From: Streptomyces sp. CCM_MD2014
GTDB lineage: Bacteria > Actinomycetota > Actinomycetes > Streptomycetales > Streptomycetaceae
Length of the DNA: 64,000 nt
Direction of reading: 5' to 3'
NCBI RefSeq assembly: GCF_000772045.1
Contig: NZ_CP009754.1
Location: forward strand, 682,001 to 746,000
The position numbers and the translations under genes were made by a program. Positions 25,574 through 34,245 of the stretch are shown piece after piece; the stretch's first letter is position 1, and each line of letters starts with the position of its first letter. The notes beneath the pieces are model-generated. The model searched no databases and was not told the DNA's origin. It was given only the letters and a program-made list of their open reading frames with translations.

Positions 25574-26413
25574 TCAGATCAGGCGCCGCCGGGGGACGGT
25601 GAGGTGGTAGCCGGAGTCGAGCAGTTCGGGCAGGTAGCGACGCAGGGCGCGCACGCTCTGCGAGCGGTTGCCCCCGGCGTCGTGCGAGAGCACCACGACG
25701 CCGGGGGCCGCGCCTTCCTCGACCCGGTCGACGATGGTCCCGGTGCCGGGTGTCGTCCAGTCCAGGGTGTCCACGGTCCAGGCGAGCGGCTCCATGCCGA
25801 GTTCCGCGCCGAGCTGGAAGGTGTCGCGGTTCCAGGCTCCGTAAGGGGCCCGGAACCAGCGGGGCGCCTCGCCGTAGGCCTTCTCGACGACCTCGCTGGT
25901 GCGCTCCATCTCGGAGCGGACGCGGCGCCGGCTGAGCTTGGTCAGCAGCGGGTGCGACCAGGTGTGGTTCCCGACCACGTGCCCCTCGTCGTACATCCGC
26001 GCGAGCAGGTCGCGGTTCCACTCCGCCATCTCCCCGCACACGAAGAACGTCGCGTGCACCTTGTGCTCGGCGAGGGTGTCGAGGATCTCGGGGGTGTATT
26101 CGGGGTGGGGGCCGTCGTCGAAGGTGAGCAGCATGGTGCGGCCCCGGCCGGTCATGCGCAGGATCGGCTCGCTGCGCACCGGGGGCCGCCGGGGCGCGGC
26201 ACGCGGTGCGTCGTATCCGGTCAGGGGCTGCAGGCGGTAGGCGGAGGGCTTGAGCGGGCTGCGCTGCCCGGGCCCGGGCGCGGGTACGGGGGCGGGCGGC
26301 TTCGCCGGGCCGTTCCCGAGGCCCGCGGCGAGTGCGCCGGCGGTTCCGGCCGCGCCCAGGGCCGCGACGCCGGTGAGCAGGGTGCGGCGGGTGAGCAACT
26401 GATCCTTCTCCAT
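25574..26413 (-). CDS. Secreted polysaccharide deacetylase (NodB domain)
   Basis: This 279-residue protein has a twin-arginine type signal (LLTRRTLLTGVAALGAAG). A Pro-rich linker and a NodB domain follow, with the full metal-dependent motif set: TFDDGPHP (motif 1), HTWSHP (motif 2), RAPYGAWN (motif 3), DTLDW (motif 4) and LSHDAGG (motif 5). It should remove acetyl groups from peptidoglycan or a surface glycan outside the cell. It is convergent with the sortase gene, which also acts at the wall. Confidence 0.9.
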   Translation of the reverse strand: MEKDQLLTRRTLLTGVAALGAAGTAGALAAGLGNGPAKPPAPVPAPGPGQRSPLKPSAYRLQPLTGYDAPRAAPRRPPVRSEPILRMTGRGRTMLLTFDDGPHPEYTPEILDTLAEHKVHATFFVCGEMAEWNRDLLARMYDEGHVVGNHTWSHPLLTKLSRRRVRSEMERTSEVVEKAYGEAPRWFRAPYGAWNRDTFQLGAELGMEPLAWTVDTLDWTTPGTGTIVDRVEEGAAPGVVVLSHDAGGNRSQSVRALRRYLPELLDSGYHLTVPRRRLI

Positions 26414-26511
26414 GACTCATCAGTCGCCCGGCGACGGTGCGCCGCACCTGAGCAACACCGGTGCGGGAGCGTGAAACCACCCGCCCGGCTCAAGATCACG
26501 CAAGTCTCCGA

Positions 26512-26517
26512 TAGCCT
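26512..26517 (+). promoter_or_regulatory. -10 box of a leaderless universal stress protein transcript
   Basis: TAGCCT ends six bases before the GTG at 26524, and no Shine-Dalgarno sequence is present. The spacing matches leaderless initiation. Confidence 0.45.
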
Positions 26518-26523
26518 CGCCGC

Positions 26524-26985
26524 GTGACGGAACAGCACTCCCATCAGTTCGAACGCGGCACGGACGGACCGAAGGTCATCGTCGTCGGTGTGGACGGCTC
26601 CGACTCCTCGCTGCGGGCCGCGGCCTACGCCGGCGGGCTGGCCAGGCGGCAGGGCGCCCTGCTCGCGGTGGTCTACGTACAGCCGGTGCTGGCGGGGGGT
26701 GCGGCGCTCGGGGCGTCGGTGGCGGAGACGACCGACGAGATCGCCGAGGAGCTGGTGGCCCAGATCCGGGAGGCGACCGAGCGGGTGAAGGGGATATTCG
26801 ACATCCGCTGGGAGTTCCACACGTTCCGCGGCGACCCGTACAGCGGCCTGGTGCAGACGGCGGACGAGCTGAAGGCGGACGCGGTGGTGGTGGGCGCCTC
26901 CGAGCAGGCCGGTCACCGGTTCGTCGGCTCGGTGGCGGTGCGGCTGGTGAAGTCGGGACGCTGGCCGGTGACGGTGGTGCCGTAG
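26524..26985 (+). CDS. Universal stress protein (UspA family)
   Basis: This 153-residue single UspA domain has VIVVGVDGSDSSLRAAAYA at the N-terminus, an acidic middle helix, and the loop DAVVVGASEQAGHRFVGSVAVRLVKSGRWPVTVVP. The G-x2-G-x9-G-type ATP loop is partly changed (the usual GSRGRG is GASEQAG), so nucleotide binding is uncertain. The GTG start sits six bases after a -10-like box, suggesting a leaderless mRNA. It lies just upstream of an amino-acid permease in the same direction. Confidence 0.85.
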   Translation: MTEQHSHQFERGTDGPKVIVVGVDGSDSSLRAAAYAGGLARRQGALLAVVYVQPVLAGGAALGASVAETTDEIAEELVAQIREATERVKGIFDIRWEFHTFRGDPYSGLVQTADELKADAVVVGASEQAGHRFVGSVAVRLVKSGRWPVTVVP

Positions 26986-27107
26986 CGGGTACCGGTTTCC
27001 CGCGCGCCCGTCTCCGGCCCGTCGTGCGTCGTGCCTTCCGTAGCGGACGTGTGTGAGTCATCATGATCCACCGTCAGCCGTTTGCCGATCACAAAGAGGT
27101 GAGGCGC

Positions 27108-28514
27108 ATGGCCGGGTTCCGCATGGGCGAGGGCGTTCTCCGCCGCAAACCCATCGAGCGCATCGAGGAGACGGAGAGCGGCGGCGGCCTGGTCCGCTCG
27201 CTGGGGCTGTGGCAGCTGACCGCGATCGGCGTCGGCGGCATCATCGGCGCCGGCATCTTCACGCTGGCCGGCACGGTCGCCAACGGCACGGCGGGTCCGG
27301 CGGTCCTGGTCTCCTTCCTCATCGCAGGCGTCGCGAGTGCGGCGGCCGCCCTGTCGTACGCGGAGTTCGCCGGGCTGATCCCGAAGGCGGGCTCCGCCTA
27401 CACCTACGGCTACGCGGTCCTGGGCGAGCTGGTGGGCTGGTTCATCGGCTGGGACCTGCTCCTGGAGTACACGGCGATCGTGGCGGTGGTCGCGATCGGC
27501 ATCTCGGGCTACTTCAGCTTCCTGGTCGGCGAGATGGGCGCCGACCTGCCGAACTGGATGCTGGGCGCGCCGGGCACCGGCGACGGGCACAAGGTCGACC
27601 TGTTCGCGGCCGTGCTGTGCCTGCTGATCGCGTATCTGCTGACGCTGGGCATCAAGAACGCGGCCCGCTTCGAGATGATCGTGGTCGTGCTGAAGGTGCT
27701 GGTGGTGCTGCTGGTGATCGGGGTGGGCGTCTTCCACATCAACAGCTCGAACTACCACCCGTTCTTCCCGTTCGGGGTCGGCGGGGCGTTCACCGGCGCG
27801 GCGACGGTGTTCTTCGCGGTCTTCGGCTACGACGCCATGTCGACGGCGGCCGAGGAGTCCAAGGACGCCCAGCGGCACATGCCGAAGGCGATCATCTACT
27901 CGCTGATCATCTCGATGGTGCTGTACGTGGCGGCCTGTCTGGTGCTGACCGGTATGCAGAACTACAAGGAGATCGACCCGGAGAGCGGCTTTTCGACGGC
28001 GTTCAAGTCGGTGGGGCTCAGCTCGCTGGCCGACATCATCGCGGTGGGCGCCATCATCGGCATCCTCACGGTGATGTTCACGTTCATGCTGGGCGTCACG
28101 CGCGTGTGGTTCTCCATGTCGCGCGACGGGCTGCTGCCGAAGTGGTTCGCCAAGACGCACCCGACGCGGCACGTGCCGACGCGGGTCACCTGGATCGTCG
28201 GGTGCGCGTCGGCCGTGATCGCCGGCTTCCTGCCGATCGGCGAGGCGGCGGAGCTGACCAACATCGGCATCCTGCTGGCGTTCGTGGTGGTGTGCGCGGC
28301 GGTGATCGTGCTGCGCTACCGGCAGCCGGAGCTGCCGCGCTCGTTCCGCACGCCGTGGATGCCGTTCGTGCCGGTGCTGGGCATCGTCTTCTCGATCTGG
28401 CTGATCACGTTCCTGCAGTGGCAGACCTGGGTGCGGTTAGCCGTGTGGTTCCTGGTCGGCCTGGTGATCTACTTCGCGTACTCGTACCGCAAGTCGGAGC
28501 TGGCCGGTCGTTAG
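27108..28514 (+). CDS. APC-family amino-acid permease (cationic amino-acid transporter type)
   Basis: This 468-residue inner-membrane protein has about 12-13 helices. The substrate motif IGVGGIIGAGIF is in helix 1, and LSYAEFAGLIPKAGSAYTY follows in helix 3, both hallmarks of the CAT branch of APC transporters. FFAVFGYDAMSTAAEESKD in helix 6 also fits. The start at 27108 is chosen because agaggtgagg precedes it; an in-frame ATG at 27063 has no ribosome site. Its stop overlaps the stop of the convergent hydrolase gene by three bases. Confidence 0.88.
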   Translation: MAGFRMGEGVLRRKPIERIEETESGGGLVRSLGLWQLTAIGVGGIIGAGIFTLAGTVANGTAGPAVLVSFLIAGVASAAAALSYAEFAGLIPKAGSAYTYGYAVLGELVGWFIGWDLLLEYTAIVAVVAIGISGYFSFLVGEMGADLPNWMLGAPGTGDGHKVDLFAAVLCLLIAYLLTLGIKNAARFEMIVVVLKVLVVLLVIGVGVFHINSSNYHPFFPFGVGGAFTGAATVFFAVFGYDAMSTAAEESKDAQRHMPKAIIYSLIISMVLYVAACLVLTGMQNYKEIDPESGFSTAFKSVGLSSLADIIAVGAIIGILTVMFTFMLGVTRVWFSMSRDGLLPKWFAKTHPTRHVPTRVTWIVGCASAVIAGFLPIGEAAELTNIGILLAFVVVCAAVIVLRYRQPELPRSFRTPWMPFVPVLGIVFSIWLITFLQWQTWVRLAVWFLVGLVIYFAYSYRKSELAGR

Positions 28515-29326
28515 AGGCCGGCCAGGAAGCCGGCGACCAGTTCGTTGAACGCGTCCGGACGCTCCATGTTCGGGTAGTGCGCCGTGTCCCCGACGGTGAC
28601 GGAACGCCCGTGGGGGACGGTACGCGCGAGCCGGTCGGCCATGCGCAGGTGGTCCTCGCTGTCGACGCCGCCCCGCACGGCGAGCACCGGTACGCCGATG
28701 CCCGGGAGCCGCTCCCAGGTGTCCCGGACGGGGATCCTGTGGTCCGGCTCGTCGGCGGTGTGCTTGCGGACGGTGCCGAGCGCCATGTCGCGCTGGCGGC
28801 GCACGACGGCGGGGTCGACGTCGTCCGCCGTCCGGTGCGGGCCGGGCACGAAGCGCAGGAACGCCTCCACCCAGGCGTCCACGTCGCCCGCGGCCAGGGC
28901 CCGGCCCCATTCGGTGAGCACCGAGACGGTCCACGGGTCCTGGAAGTCGGGCTCGCTGGTGCCGGCCCCGCACACGACCAGGGCGCGCACGAGTCCGGGG
29001 TGCTCCAGGGCCGTGTCGACGGCGACGCCGCCGCCCATCGAGAGGCCGACCAGCACCGCGGAGTCGATGCCGAGGTGTCCCAGCAGGGCGGCGACGTCGT
29101 CGGCGGGCCGGTAGGGGCGGGTCGCGTTGGCGGAGGCGCCGTGACCCCGGGCGTCGGGGATCACGACCCGGTGGGTCGCCGCGAGGGCGCTCACCTGGTC
29201 GTCCCACATGCGGTGATCGAGGAAACCGCCGTGCAGCAGCACCAGCGCGGGCCCCGAGCCCGTGTCGCGGTAGGCGAGGTCGCCGTCGGCGGAGGCGAAG
29301 TAGCGGAGATCCGCGGCAGCAGTCAT
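28511..29326 (-). CDS. Alpha/beta hydrolase
   Basis: This 271-residue cytoplasmic protein has the oxyanion segment LLHGGFLDHRMW, the nucleophile elbow GLSMGGGVA (Ser), an acidic residue in VRGGVDSED and the catalytic His in GDTAHYPNME. It resembles 3-oxoadipate enol-lactonase and other small-ester hydrolases; the substrate is not known. It is divergent from a MarR gene, and one copy of a repeated operator overlaps its start codon. This points to MarR repression, often of detoxification enzymes. Confidence 0.85.
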   Translation of the reverse strand: MTAAADLRYFASADGDLAYRDTGSGPALVLLHGGFLDHRMWDDQVSALAATHRVVIPDARGHGASANATRPYRPADDVAALLGHLGIDSAVLVGLSMGGGVAVDTALEHPGLVRALVVCGAGTSEPDFQDPWTVSVLTEWGRALAAGDVDAWVEAFLRFVPGPHRTADDVDPAVVRRQRDMALGTVRKHTADEPDHRIPVRDTWERLPGIGVPVLAVRGGVDSEDHLRMADRLARTVPHGRSVTVGDTAHYPNMERPDAFNELVAGFLAGL

Positions 29327-29343
29327 GACAACCAGGGTGTCAT
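29325..29343. promoter_or_regulatory. MarR operator copy 1
   Basis: ATGACA, seven bases, TGTCAT forms an inverted repeat that overlaps the start codon of the hydrolase gene. The same layout occurs 32 bases away. Confidence 0.65.
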
Positions 29344-29356
29344 CATGCGACGGTTT

Positions 29357-29375
29357 TTGACAACCGAGATGTCAT
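29357..29375. promoter_or_regulatory. MarR operator copy 2
   Basis: TTGACA, seven bases, TGTCAT repeats the dyad of copy 1, including the ACC that begins the spacer. The centres are 32 bases apart, three helical turns. Copy 2 overlaps CATAAT (29373-29378), a candidate -10 for the leaderless MarR gene at 29385. Confidence 0.65.
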
Positions 29376-29384
29376 AATGGGCGG

Positions 29385-29858
29385 GTGACGGACTTGGACC
29401 CCCCACTCCCACCCGAGCAACTCGCGCGACGCCTCACCCAGGTGTACGACCTGGTCGGCCCGGTCTACCGGCGCGCGCAGCGCCTCGTGGAGCAGGGCCT
29501 GGCGCCCGAGGGGCTCTCCGTGGGCGTCCGCGCCGTCCTGGCCCTGCTGCACCGCAACGGCCCCATGACCGTGCCGCAGATGGGCCGGGCACAGGCGATC
29601 AGCCGCCAGTTCGTGCAGCGGATGGTCAACGACGCGGCCGCCCGGGACCTGGTGGAGAGCGTCCCCAACCCCGCGCACCGGCGCTCGTCGCTGATCCGGC
29701 TCACGGCCGAGGGCCGCACCGTGGTCACCGCCGTCCTCGACCGGGAGAACGTGCTCCTGGGCCAGGTCGGCGGCGACCTCACGGACTCCGACCTCACCAC
29801 CTGCCTGCGCGTGCTCGGGGCCATGCTGAGCGCGCTCGACCACGTGGAAGACGTCTGA
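29385..29858 (+). CDS. MarR-family regulator
   Basis: This 157-residue winged-helix protein begins VTDLDPPLPPEQLARRL. The helix-turn-helix is in MTVPQMGRAQAISRQFVQRMVND and the wing in PNPAHRRSSLIRLTAEG. It starts with GTG, six bases after CATAAT and without a ribosome site, so the mRNA is likely leaderless. Two identical-type dyads in the divergent region are its likely operators, giving control of itself and of the hydrolase. Its stop and that of the CapA-like gene are one base apart. Confidence 0.88.
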   Translation: MTDLDPPLPPEQLARRLTQVYDLVGPVYRRAQRLVEQGLAPEGLSVGVRAVLALLHRNGPMTVPQMGRAQAISRQFVQRMVNDAAARDLVESVPNPAHRRSSLIRLTAEGRTVVTAVLDRENVLLGQVGGDLTDSDLTTCLRVLGAMLSALDHVEDV

Positions 29859-29859
29859 G

Positions 29860-31014
29860 CTACTCCCCCATCACCAGTCCGTCCTCGGCGGCGCCCCGGC
29901 TGAGCACCACGTCGCGGATGCGGTCGCGCACGCCCCGCAGTTCGGCTCCCTGGTCCAGTGCACGGTTGAGGTTCACCACCCGGCCCGCGTCGACGTCGAA
30001 CAGCTGCGGGACGAACTCGGCCTTGGTGACCTTCCAGCGTTCGCCGGTCCGGTCGGGCGGGGCGAAGGTGAAGCGGCCGATGGTCGACTGGTTGCCGCGC
30101 GGGTCGCGAACGCCCCGGTCGTTGACCATCTCGCCCGCGATCTGGTCCCCCATGCCGTAGACCACCCAGGTGCCGTTGACCTTCTCGTAGGCCTGCGGGA
30201 CGTGGGCGTGGGTGCCGAGGATCAGGTCGATGTCGGGGCGGTCGCCGGTGCGGGCGGCGGTCAGGCTCCGGGCCAGGGCCACCTGGTCCTGGTCGGGCGC
30301 GTCCTGCCATTCGGTGCCCCAGTGCAGCGACACGACGACGACGTCGGCGCCGGCCTCCCTCGCGGCCCGCGCGTCCTCGACGACGCGCGCCTCCTCGATC
30401 AGATCGACCGCCCAGGGCTGCCCGTCGGGAAGGGGGTGGCCGTTGGTGTGCAGGGTGTAGGCGAGGTGGGCCACCCGGGCCCGGCCCGCGCGCAGGACCG
30501 TCACGGTGTCCGCCTCACCCTCGGTGCGCGCGGTCCCGGCGTGCCGTACGCCGGCGCGGTCGAGCGCGTCCAGGGTGCGCCGGATGCCGGCCGCGCCGTC
30601 GTCGGCGCTGTGGTTGGAGGCGGTGGAGCAGCCGTCGTAGCCGGTGGCGGCCAGCGCCTTCGCCACCTCGGGCGGGGACTTGAAGAGCGGGTAGCCGCTG
30701 TAGTCGCCGTTCGCGCCGTAGATGGTCTCCATGTGGCACAGGGCGAGGTCGGCGCGCGAGACGACGGGCCGGGCGCCGGCGAGCATGGGGCGGAAGTCGT
30801 AGCCGGTGCCGCCGGCGTCGAAGCGGGCCCGCTCGATGATCGAGTCGTGCGGGAGCACGTCCCCGGAGGCGGCCAGGGTGAAGGAGCCTTCGACGGCGGC
30901 GGGCGGGGCCGGGGCGGGAGGTTTCGGCGGTTCGTGGTCGCGGGCCTGGCAGGCCGCGCCCGCCGTGAGGAGGGCGGTCAGGGCCAGGGCCACCTGCCGA
31001 CTGCGTGTGATCAT
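29860..31014 (-). CDS. CapA-family (poly-gamma-glutamate synthesis type) lipoprotein
   Basis: This 384-residue protein has a signal peptide (MITRSRQVALALTALLTAGAAC), probably lipid-modified at the Cys although the lipobox is weak. A metallophosphatase-like CapA domain follows: TLAASGDVLPHDSII, TASNHSADDG, VVSLHWGTEW and LILGTHAHVPQ. CapA proteins act at the cell surface in polyglutamate capsule assembly or as phosphoesterases; no capB/capC partners are here, so a general surface role is more likely. The ATG at 31014 is chosen because the signal peptide starts there. Confidence 0.85.
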   Translation of the reverse strand: MITRSRQVALALTALLTAGAACQARDHEPPKPPAPAPPAAVEGSFTLAASGDVLPHDSIIERARFDAGGTGYDFRPMLAGARPVVSRADLALCHMETIYGANGDYSGYPLFKSPPEVAKALAATGYDGCSTASNHSADDGAAGIRRTLDALDRAGVRHAGTARTEGEADTVTVLRAGRARVAHLAYTLHTNGHPLPDGQPWAVDLIEEARVVEDARAAREAGADVVVVSLHWGTEWQDAPDQDQVALARSLTAARTGDRPDIDLILGTHAHVPQAYEKVNGTWVVYGMGDQIAGEMVNDRGVRDPRGNQSTIGRFTFAPPDRTGERWKVTKAEFVPQLFDVDAGRVVNLNRALDQGAELRGVRDRIRDVVLSRGAAEDGLVMGE

Positions 31015-31170
31015 GCGTTCACTCCGCTGGGTCGCACACACCGATGAAAAGTCACATTTACGTATGAACAGGTAAAGAGGCACGGCTCGTCACGGGCGTC
31101 TTCGACACGCCCATTAGCCCGTCCGGCGGGCGCGAACGGAGTGCGCGGCGCCCCGCCGGCCGTGTGCCGA

Positions 31171-31193
31171 CCGTTCGTCGAACCGTTCGTCGA
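31171..31193 (+). repeat. Two 11-bp direct repeats upstream of the ECF sigma gene
   Basis: CCGTTCGTCGA occurs at 31171-31181 and again at 31183-31193, a 12-bp period, about 75 bases before the sigma-factor start. It could be an activator site or chance; the surrounding bases from 31015 show no clear promoter. Confidence 0.4.
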
Positions 31194-31266
31194 CGCGATC
31201 GACCGTCCGCCGCACACCCGTGCGTACGCCCTGTCCCCGTCCGGCCCCCTGCGATGCCATACGGCC

Positions 31267-31821
31267 ATGACGGCCGGAATCACCCTCACGGACACAGCGA
31301 ACGGGACGACCGCCGAGCACGAGCTCGCCGCACTGCAGCGCGAGCACGGCCGGCCGCTCTTCGCGCTGCTGCTGCGGCTCAGCGACGGCGACCGGCAACG
31401 TGCCGAGGACCTCGTGCAGGAGACCCTGGTCCGCGCCTGGCAGCACCCCGAGGCCCTGCGCGCCGACGACTTCGACTCCGTACGGCCGTGGCTGCTCACC
31501 GTGGCCCGGCGGCTCGCGATCGACGCGCGCCGCGCCCGCCAGGCGCGCCCCGCGGAGGTCGGCGACGCCGTGCTGGAGAACGCCCGCGTCTGCGCGGACC
31601 ACGCCGAACGGGCCGCCGCGGCCCTCGACGTGCGCGAGGCTGTGAAGACACTCACTCCGGAGCACCGTGAAGTCCTGGTGCTGGTGTACTTCCAGGGGGC
31701 GAGTGTGGCGGAAGCCGCGACAGCCCTCGGCATCCCACCCGGTACCGTGAAGTCCCGCGCGTACTACGCGCTGCGCGCCATGCGCAGGGTGCTACCGGGA
31801 TACGCCGCCGACCTGCGGTGA
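31267..31821 (+). CDS. ECF RNA polymerase sigma factor
   Basis: This 184-residue two-domain sigma factor has region 2 in HGRPLFALLLRLSDGDRQRAEDLVQETLVRAW and region 4 in LTPEHREVLVLVYFQGASVAEAATALGIPPGTVKSRAYYALRAMRR. There is no extra C-terminal domain. The frame is open upstream, but region 1.2/2 similarity begins just after the ATG at 31267. A zinc-finger anti-sigma factor is encoded about 840 bases downstream in the same direction, with one unknown gene between them. This suggests a signalling set. Confidence 0.88.
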   Translation: MTAGITLTDTANGTTAEHELAALQREHGRPLFALLLRLSDGDRQRAEDLVQETLVRAWQHPEALRADDFDSVRPWLLTVARRLAIDARRARQARPAEVGDAVLENARVCADHAERAAAALDVREAVKTLTPEHREVLVLVYFQGASVAEAATALGIPPGTVKSRAYYALRAMRRVLPGYAADLR

Positions 31822-31961
31822 AACCGACCCTTTGGTCAAGCCTCCGTAAAGCGCCTTGCCCAGGACCCCGGTTGGGCAGTCGGCTGTCCTCATCCGTGTT
31901 CCGGACGGGGGTCCACGACCCGGTCGGGCGACGCGCACGTACCGGAGGAAGGCAGGAAGGG

Positions 31962-32477
31962 ATGCCGCACAGAGGCCAAGAGAGCACGGACGGCACCGGC
32001 GGGGGCGAACTGAGCGTTCCCATGGCGTGGTTGTACGCCGAGTACATCGCCGACGAGCTGCTGCGGACCGGCGACCTGATGCCGCCGACGTCCTTCGAGT
32101 TCCGCGCCGGGCGCGACGCGCTGGCGCTCACCGTCTTCCTGTCCGACACCGACGGCGAACTGAGCGGCATCCGGGTCGTCACCCATCTGGAGACCTGGCT
32201 GTCCCTGACCGCCTACGACCAGCCCTGGCACGAGTGGGTGCACGGACGGCTGGCCGAGGCCACGGCCGACGCGGTCGCCGCCGGACGCCACTCGCCGGAC
32301 CTGGACCTGGCCCGGGCGGCCTGGCGCTGGCTCCAGGACACCGAGTTGCTGGCCCCGGACCTGAACGCGGTCCCCGGCGGTGGGGCGGTGACCGGTGAGG
32401 ACGAGGGTCCGAAGGTGTGGACGCCTGCCTGGCAGCTCGGGCTGCCGCTGGGGCACCTCGCCATCCACCTGTTCTAG
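31962..32477 (+). CDS. Protein of unknown function between an ECF sigma and its likely anti-sigma
   Basis: I do not recognise this family. The 171-residue protein is soluble, acidic and predicted mostly helical, with no signal peptide or membrane helix. WLYAEYIADELLRTGDLMPPTSFEF and VVTHLETWLSLTAYDQPWHEWVHGRL are the most protein-like parts. The C-terminal PAWQLGLPLGHLAIHLF is hydrophobic. A ribosome site (aggaagg) precedes the ATG, and codon use is normal for the genome. Its place between sigma and anti-sigma genes suggests a linked role, but that is inference. Confidence 0.65.
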   Translation: MPHRGQESTDGTGGGELSVPMAWLYAEYIADELLRTGDLMPPTSFEFRAGRDALALTVFLSDTDGELSGIRVVTHLETWLSLTAYDQPWHEWVHGRLAEATADAVAAGRHSPDLDLARAAWRWLQDTELLAPDLNAVPGGGAVTGEDEGPKVWTPAWQLGLPLGHLAIHLF

Positions 32478-32660
32478 CCGTCCCCGCCGGCGTCCCGGCC
32501 GGCCCGCCGGCTTTCCCCGGGGACGGACCAATCCGCGGCGCGGACCGCTCCGAACACCTTGGTTGCGATTCGATCGCGGCTTGAGTGATTCGGCGGTCGG
32601 GTGCGTACGGGTGGGAGCAAGGAGTAACCCCACCCGCACCCAACGGTACGAGGATTCGGC

Positions 32661-33311
32661 ATGAGGTCCCTGGAAAGTCATGGTGACGTCGGCGCCTACG
32701 CGCTCGGCGTGCTGGACGAGGCGGAAGCGTTCCGCTTCGAGGACCACCTCATGGAGTGCCCCCGGTGCGCGGCCCAGGTGACCGAATTCGGCCCCGCCAC
32801 CCGCCAGTTGATGCTGTACCGGCAGGCGACGCCCCGACTCGTCCACCCGATGGCCAGGCCCGGACCGCGACTGCTCGACCGGCTGCTGTCCGAGGTGGCC
32901 GGCCGGCAACGGGCCGGCCGTCGCCGGGTGCTGTACGCCGTGGCCGCCGCCGTCGTGTGCGCCGTGGCCGGGCCCGGTGCCGTGCTGTACGCCCACCAGG
33001 GCGAGTCGGCCGCGCCGCTCACCGCGACCGACGCCCGGACCGGGGTGTGGGCGCGGATCACGGCCGAGGACGAGGCCTGGGGCACGGGCGTAAGGCTCGA
33101 GGTCAAGGACGGGGCCGGACCGCGCTCGTGCCGGCTCGTGGCCGTCGGCCGCGACGGGTCCGAACAGACGATCACCAGCTGGATGGTCCCCGGGGACGAG
33201 GACCGGCCGCACACCGTGCGCGGCGGGGCCGCCCTGCACCCGGACCAGATCGACCGCTACGAGGTGCGGACGGCGGGCGGGGAACACCTGGTGACCCTGC
33301 CGGCCGGATGA
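32661..33311 (+). CDS. Zinc-finger (zf-HC2) transmembrane anti-sigma factor
   Basis: This is a 216-residue membrane protein. Residues 5-37 hold the zinc-binding anti-sigma domain with H-x3-C-x2-C in DHLMECPRC and an upstream His. One helix (VLYAVAAAVVCAVAGPGAVLYA, about residues 90-111) leads to an external domain of about 100 residues with GVRLEVKDG and VAVGRDG. ZAS proteins bind and hold an ECF sigma factor in the cytoplasm until a signal frees it. The cognate sigma is probably the one at 31267. An inverted repeat (GGGTGGG ... CCCACCC) sits just before the start. Confidence 0.85.
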   Translation: MRSLESHGDVGAYALGVLDEAEAFRFEDHLMECPRCAAQVTEFGPATRQLMLYRQATPRLVHPMARPGPRLLDRLLSEVAGRQRAGRRRVLYAVAAAVVCAVAGPGAVLYAHQGESAAPLTATDARTGVWARITAEDEAWGTGVRLEVKDGAGPRSCRLVAVGRDGSEQTITSWMVPGDEDRPHTVRGGAALHPDQIDRYEVRTAGGEHLVTLPAG

Positions 33312-33341
33312 CCGCCGCCGTGACCGCCTTCCCCGGACCCG

Positions 33342-34205
33342 TCACTTCAGCAGCCGGGACATCCTGCGGTCCGCCAGCGGTTTGCCGCCGGTCTGGCAGG
33401 TCGGGCAGTACTGGAGCGAGGAGTCGCTGAAGGAGACCTCGCGGACGGTGTCGCCGCACACCGGGCAGGGCTCACCCGTGCGCCCGTGCACCCGCAGCCC
33501 GCTCTTCTTCTCGGCCTTCAGGCGTCCCGCGGCGACGCCCCGGGAGCGTTCCACCGCCTGGGTGAGCGTGTCGCGCAGGGCCGCGTACAGGCGCGCGGTC
33601 TCCTCGTCGGTGAGGGAGGCGGCCAGTTTGAACGGGGACATCTTCGCGGCGTGCAGGATCTCGTCGCTGTACGCGTTGCCCACGCCCGCGATCAGGCTCT
33701 GGTCGCGCAGGGCGCCCTTGAGCTGCCGCCGCTCACCGTCGAGGAGGGCGGCGAAGCGTGCCTCGTCGAAGTCGTCGGCGAGCGGGTCGGGGCCGAGCCG
33801 GGCCACGCCGGGCACCTCCTGCGGGTCGGCCACGACGTACACCGCGAGCCGCTTCTGTGTGCCCGCCTCCGTCAGGTCGAAGCCGGCGCCGGTCTCCAGG
33901 GCGACCCGCAGGGCGAGCGGGCCCTTGCCCGGCCTCGGCATCCCAGTGGGGAGGCCGTCCTTCCAGTGCAGCCAGCCGGCCCGGGCCAGATGGGTCACCA
34001 GATGCGGGCCGCCCTCGGTCTCGACGTCGAGGAACTTGCCGTACCGGTGCACGCCCGCCACCCGGTGGCCCTCCAGGGCCGTGAGCGGGGGGTCGTACGT
34101 CTTGAGGACGCTGATCGCCACGGGCAGGACCCGGACGATCTCGCGGCCGGTGAGGTGCTCGGTCAGGAAGTCGCGGAGCGCCTCGACCTCGGGCAGTTCT
34201 GGCAT
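33342..34205 (-). CDS. Fpg/Nei-family DNA glycosylase
   Basis: This 287-residue base-excision repair enzyme opens MPELPEVEALRDFL, giving the catalytic Pro2 and Glu3. The middle has the H2TH region GALRDQSLIAGVGNAYSDEIL, and the C-terminal zinc finger is CPVC with CPTC (near residues 246 and 266). Such enzymes cut out oxidised bases and nick the abasic site. Whether it is an Fpg (8-oxoguanine) or an Nei-type (pyrimidine) enzyme cannot be told from sequence alone. The gene stands alone and is convergent with the anti-sigma gene. Confidence 0.9.
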   Translation of the reverse strand: MPELPEVEALRDFLTEHLTGREIVRVLPVAISVLKTYDPPLTALEGHRVAGVHRYGKFLDVETEGGPHLVTHLARAGWLHWKDGLPTGMPRPGKGPLALRVALETGAGFDLTEAGTQKRLAVYVVADPQEVPGVARLGPDPLADDFDEARFAALLDGERRQLKGALRDQSLIAGVGNAYSDEILHAAKMSPFKLAASLTDEETARLYAALRDTLTQAVERSRGVAAGRLKAEKKSGLRVHGRTGEPCPVCGDTVREVSFSDSSLQYCPTCQTGGKPLADRRMSRLLK

Positions 34206-34245
34206 ACGTCAAGAGTGCCACCGGACGCCGGCGGTGCCAGTGGGG

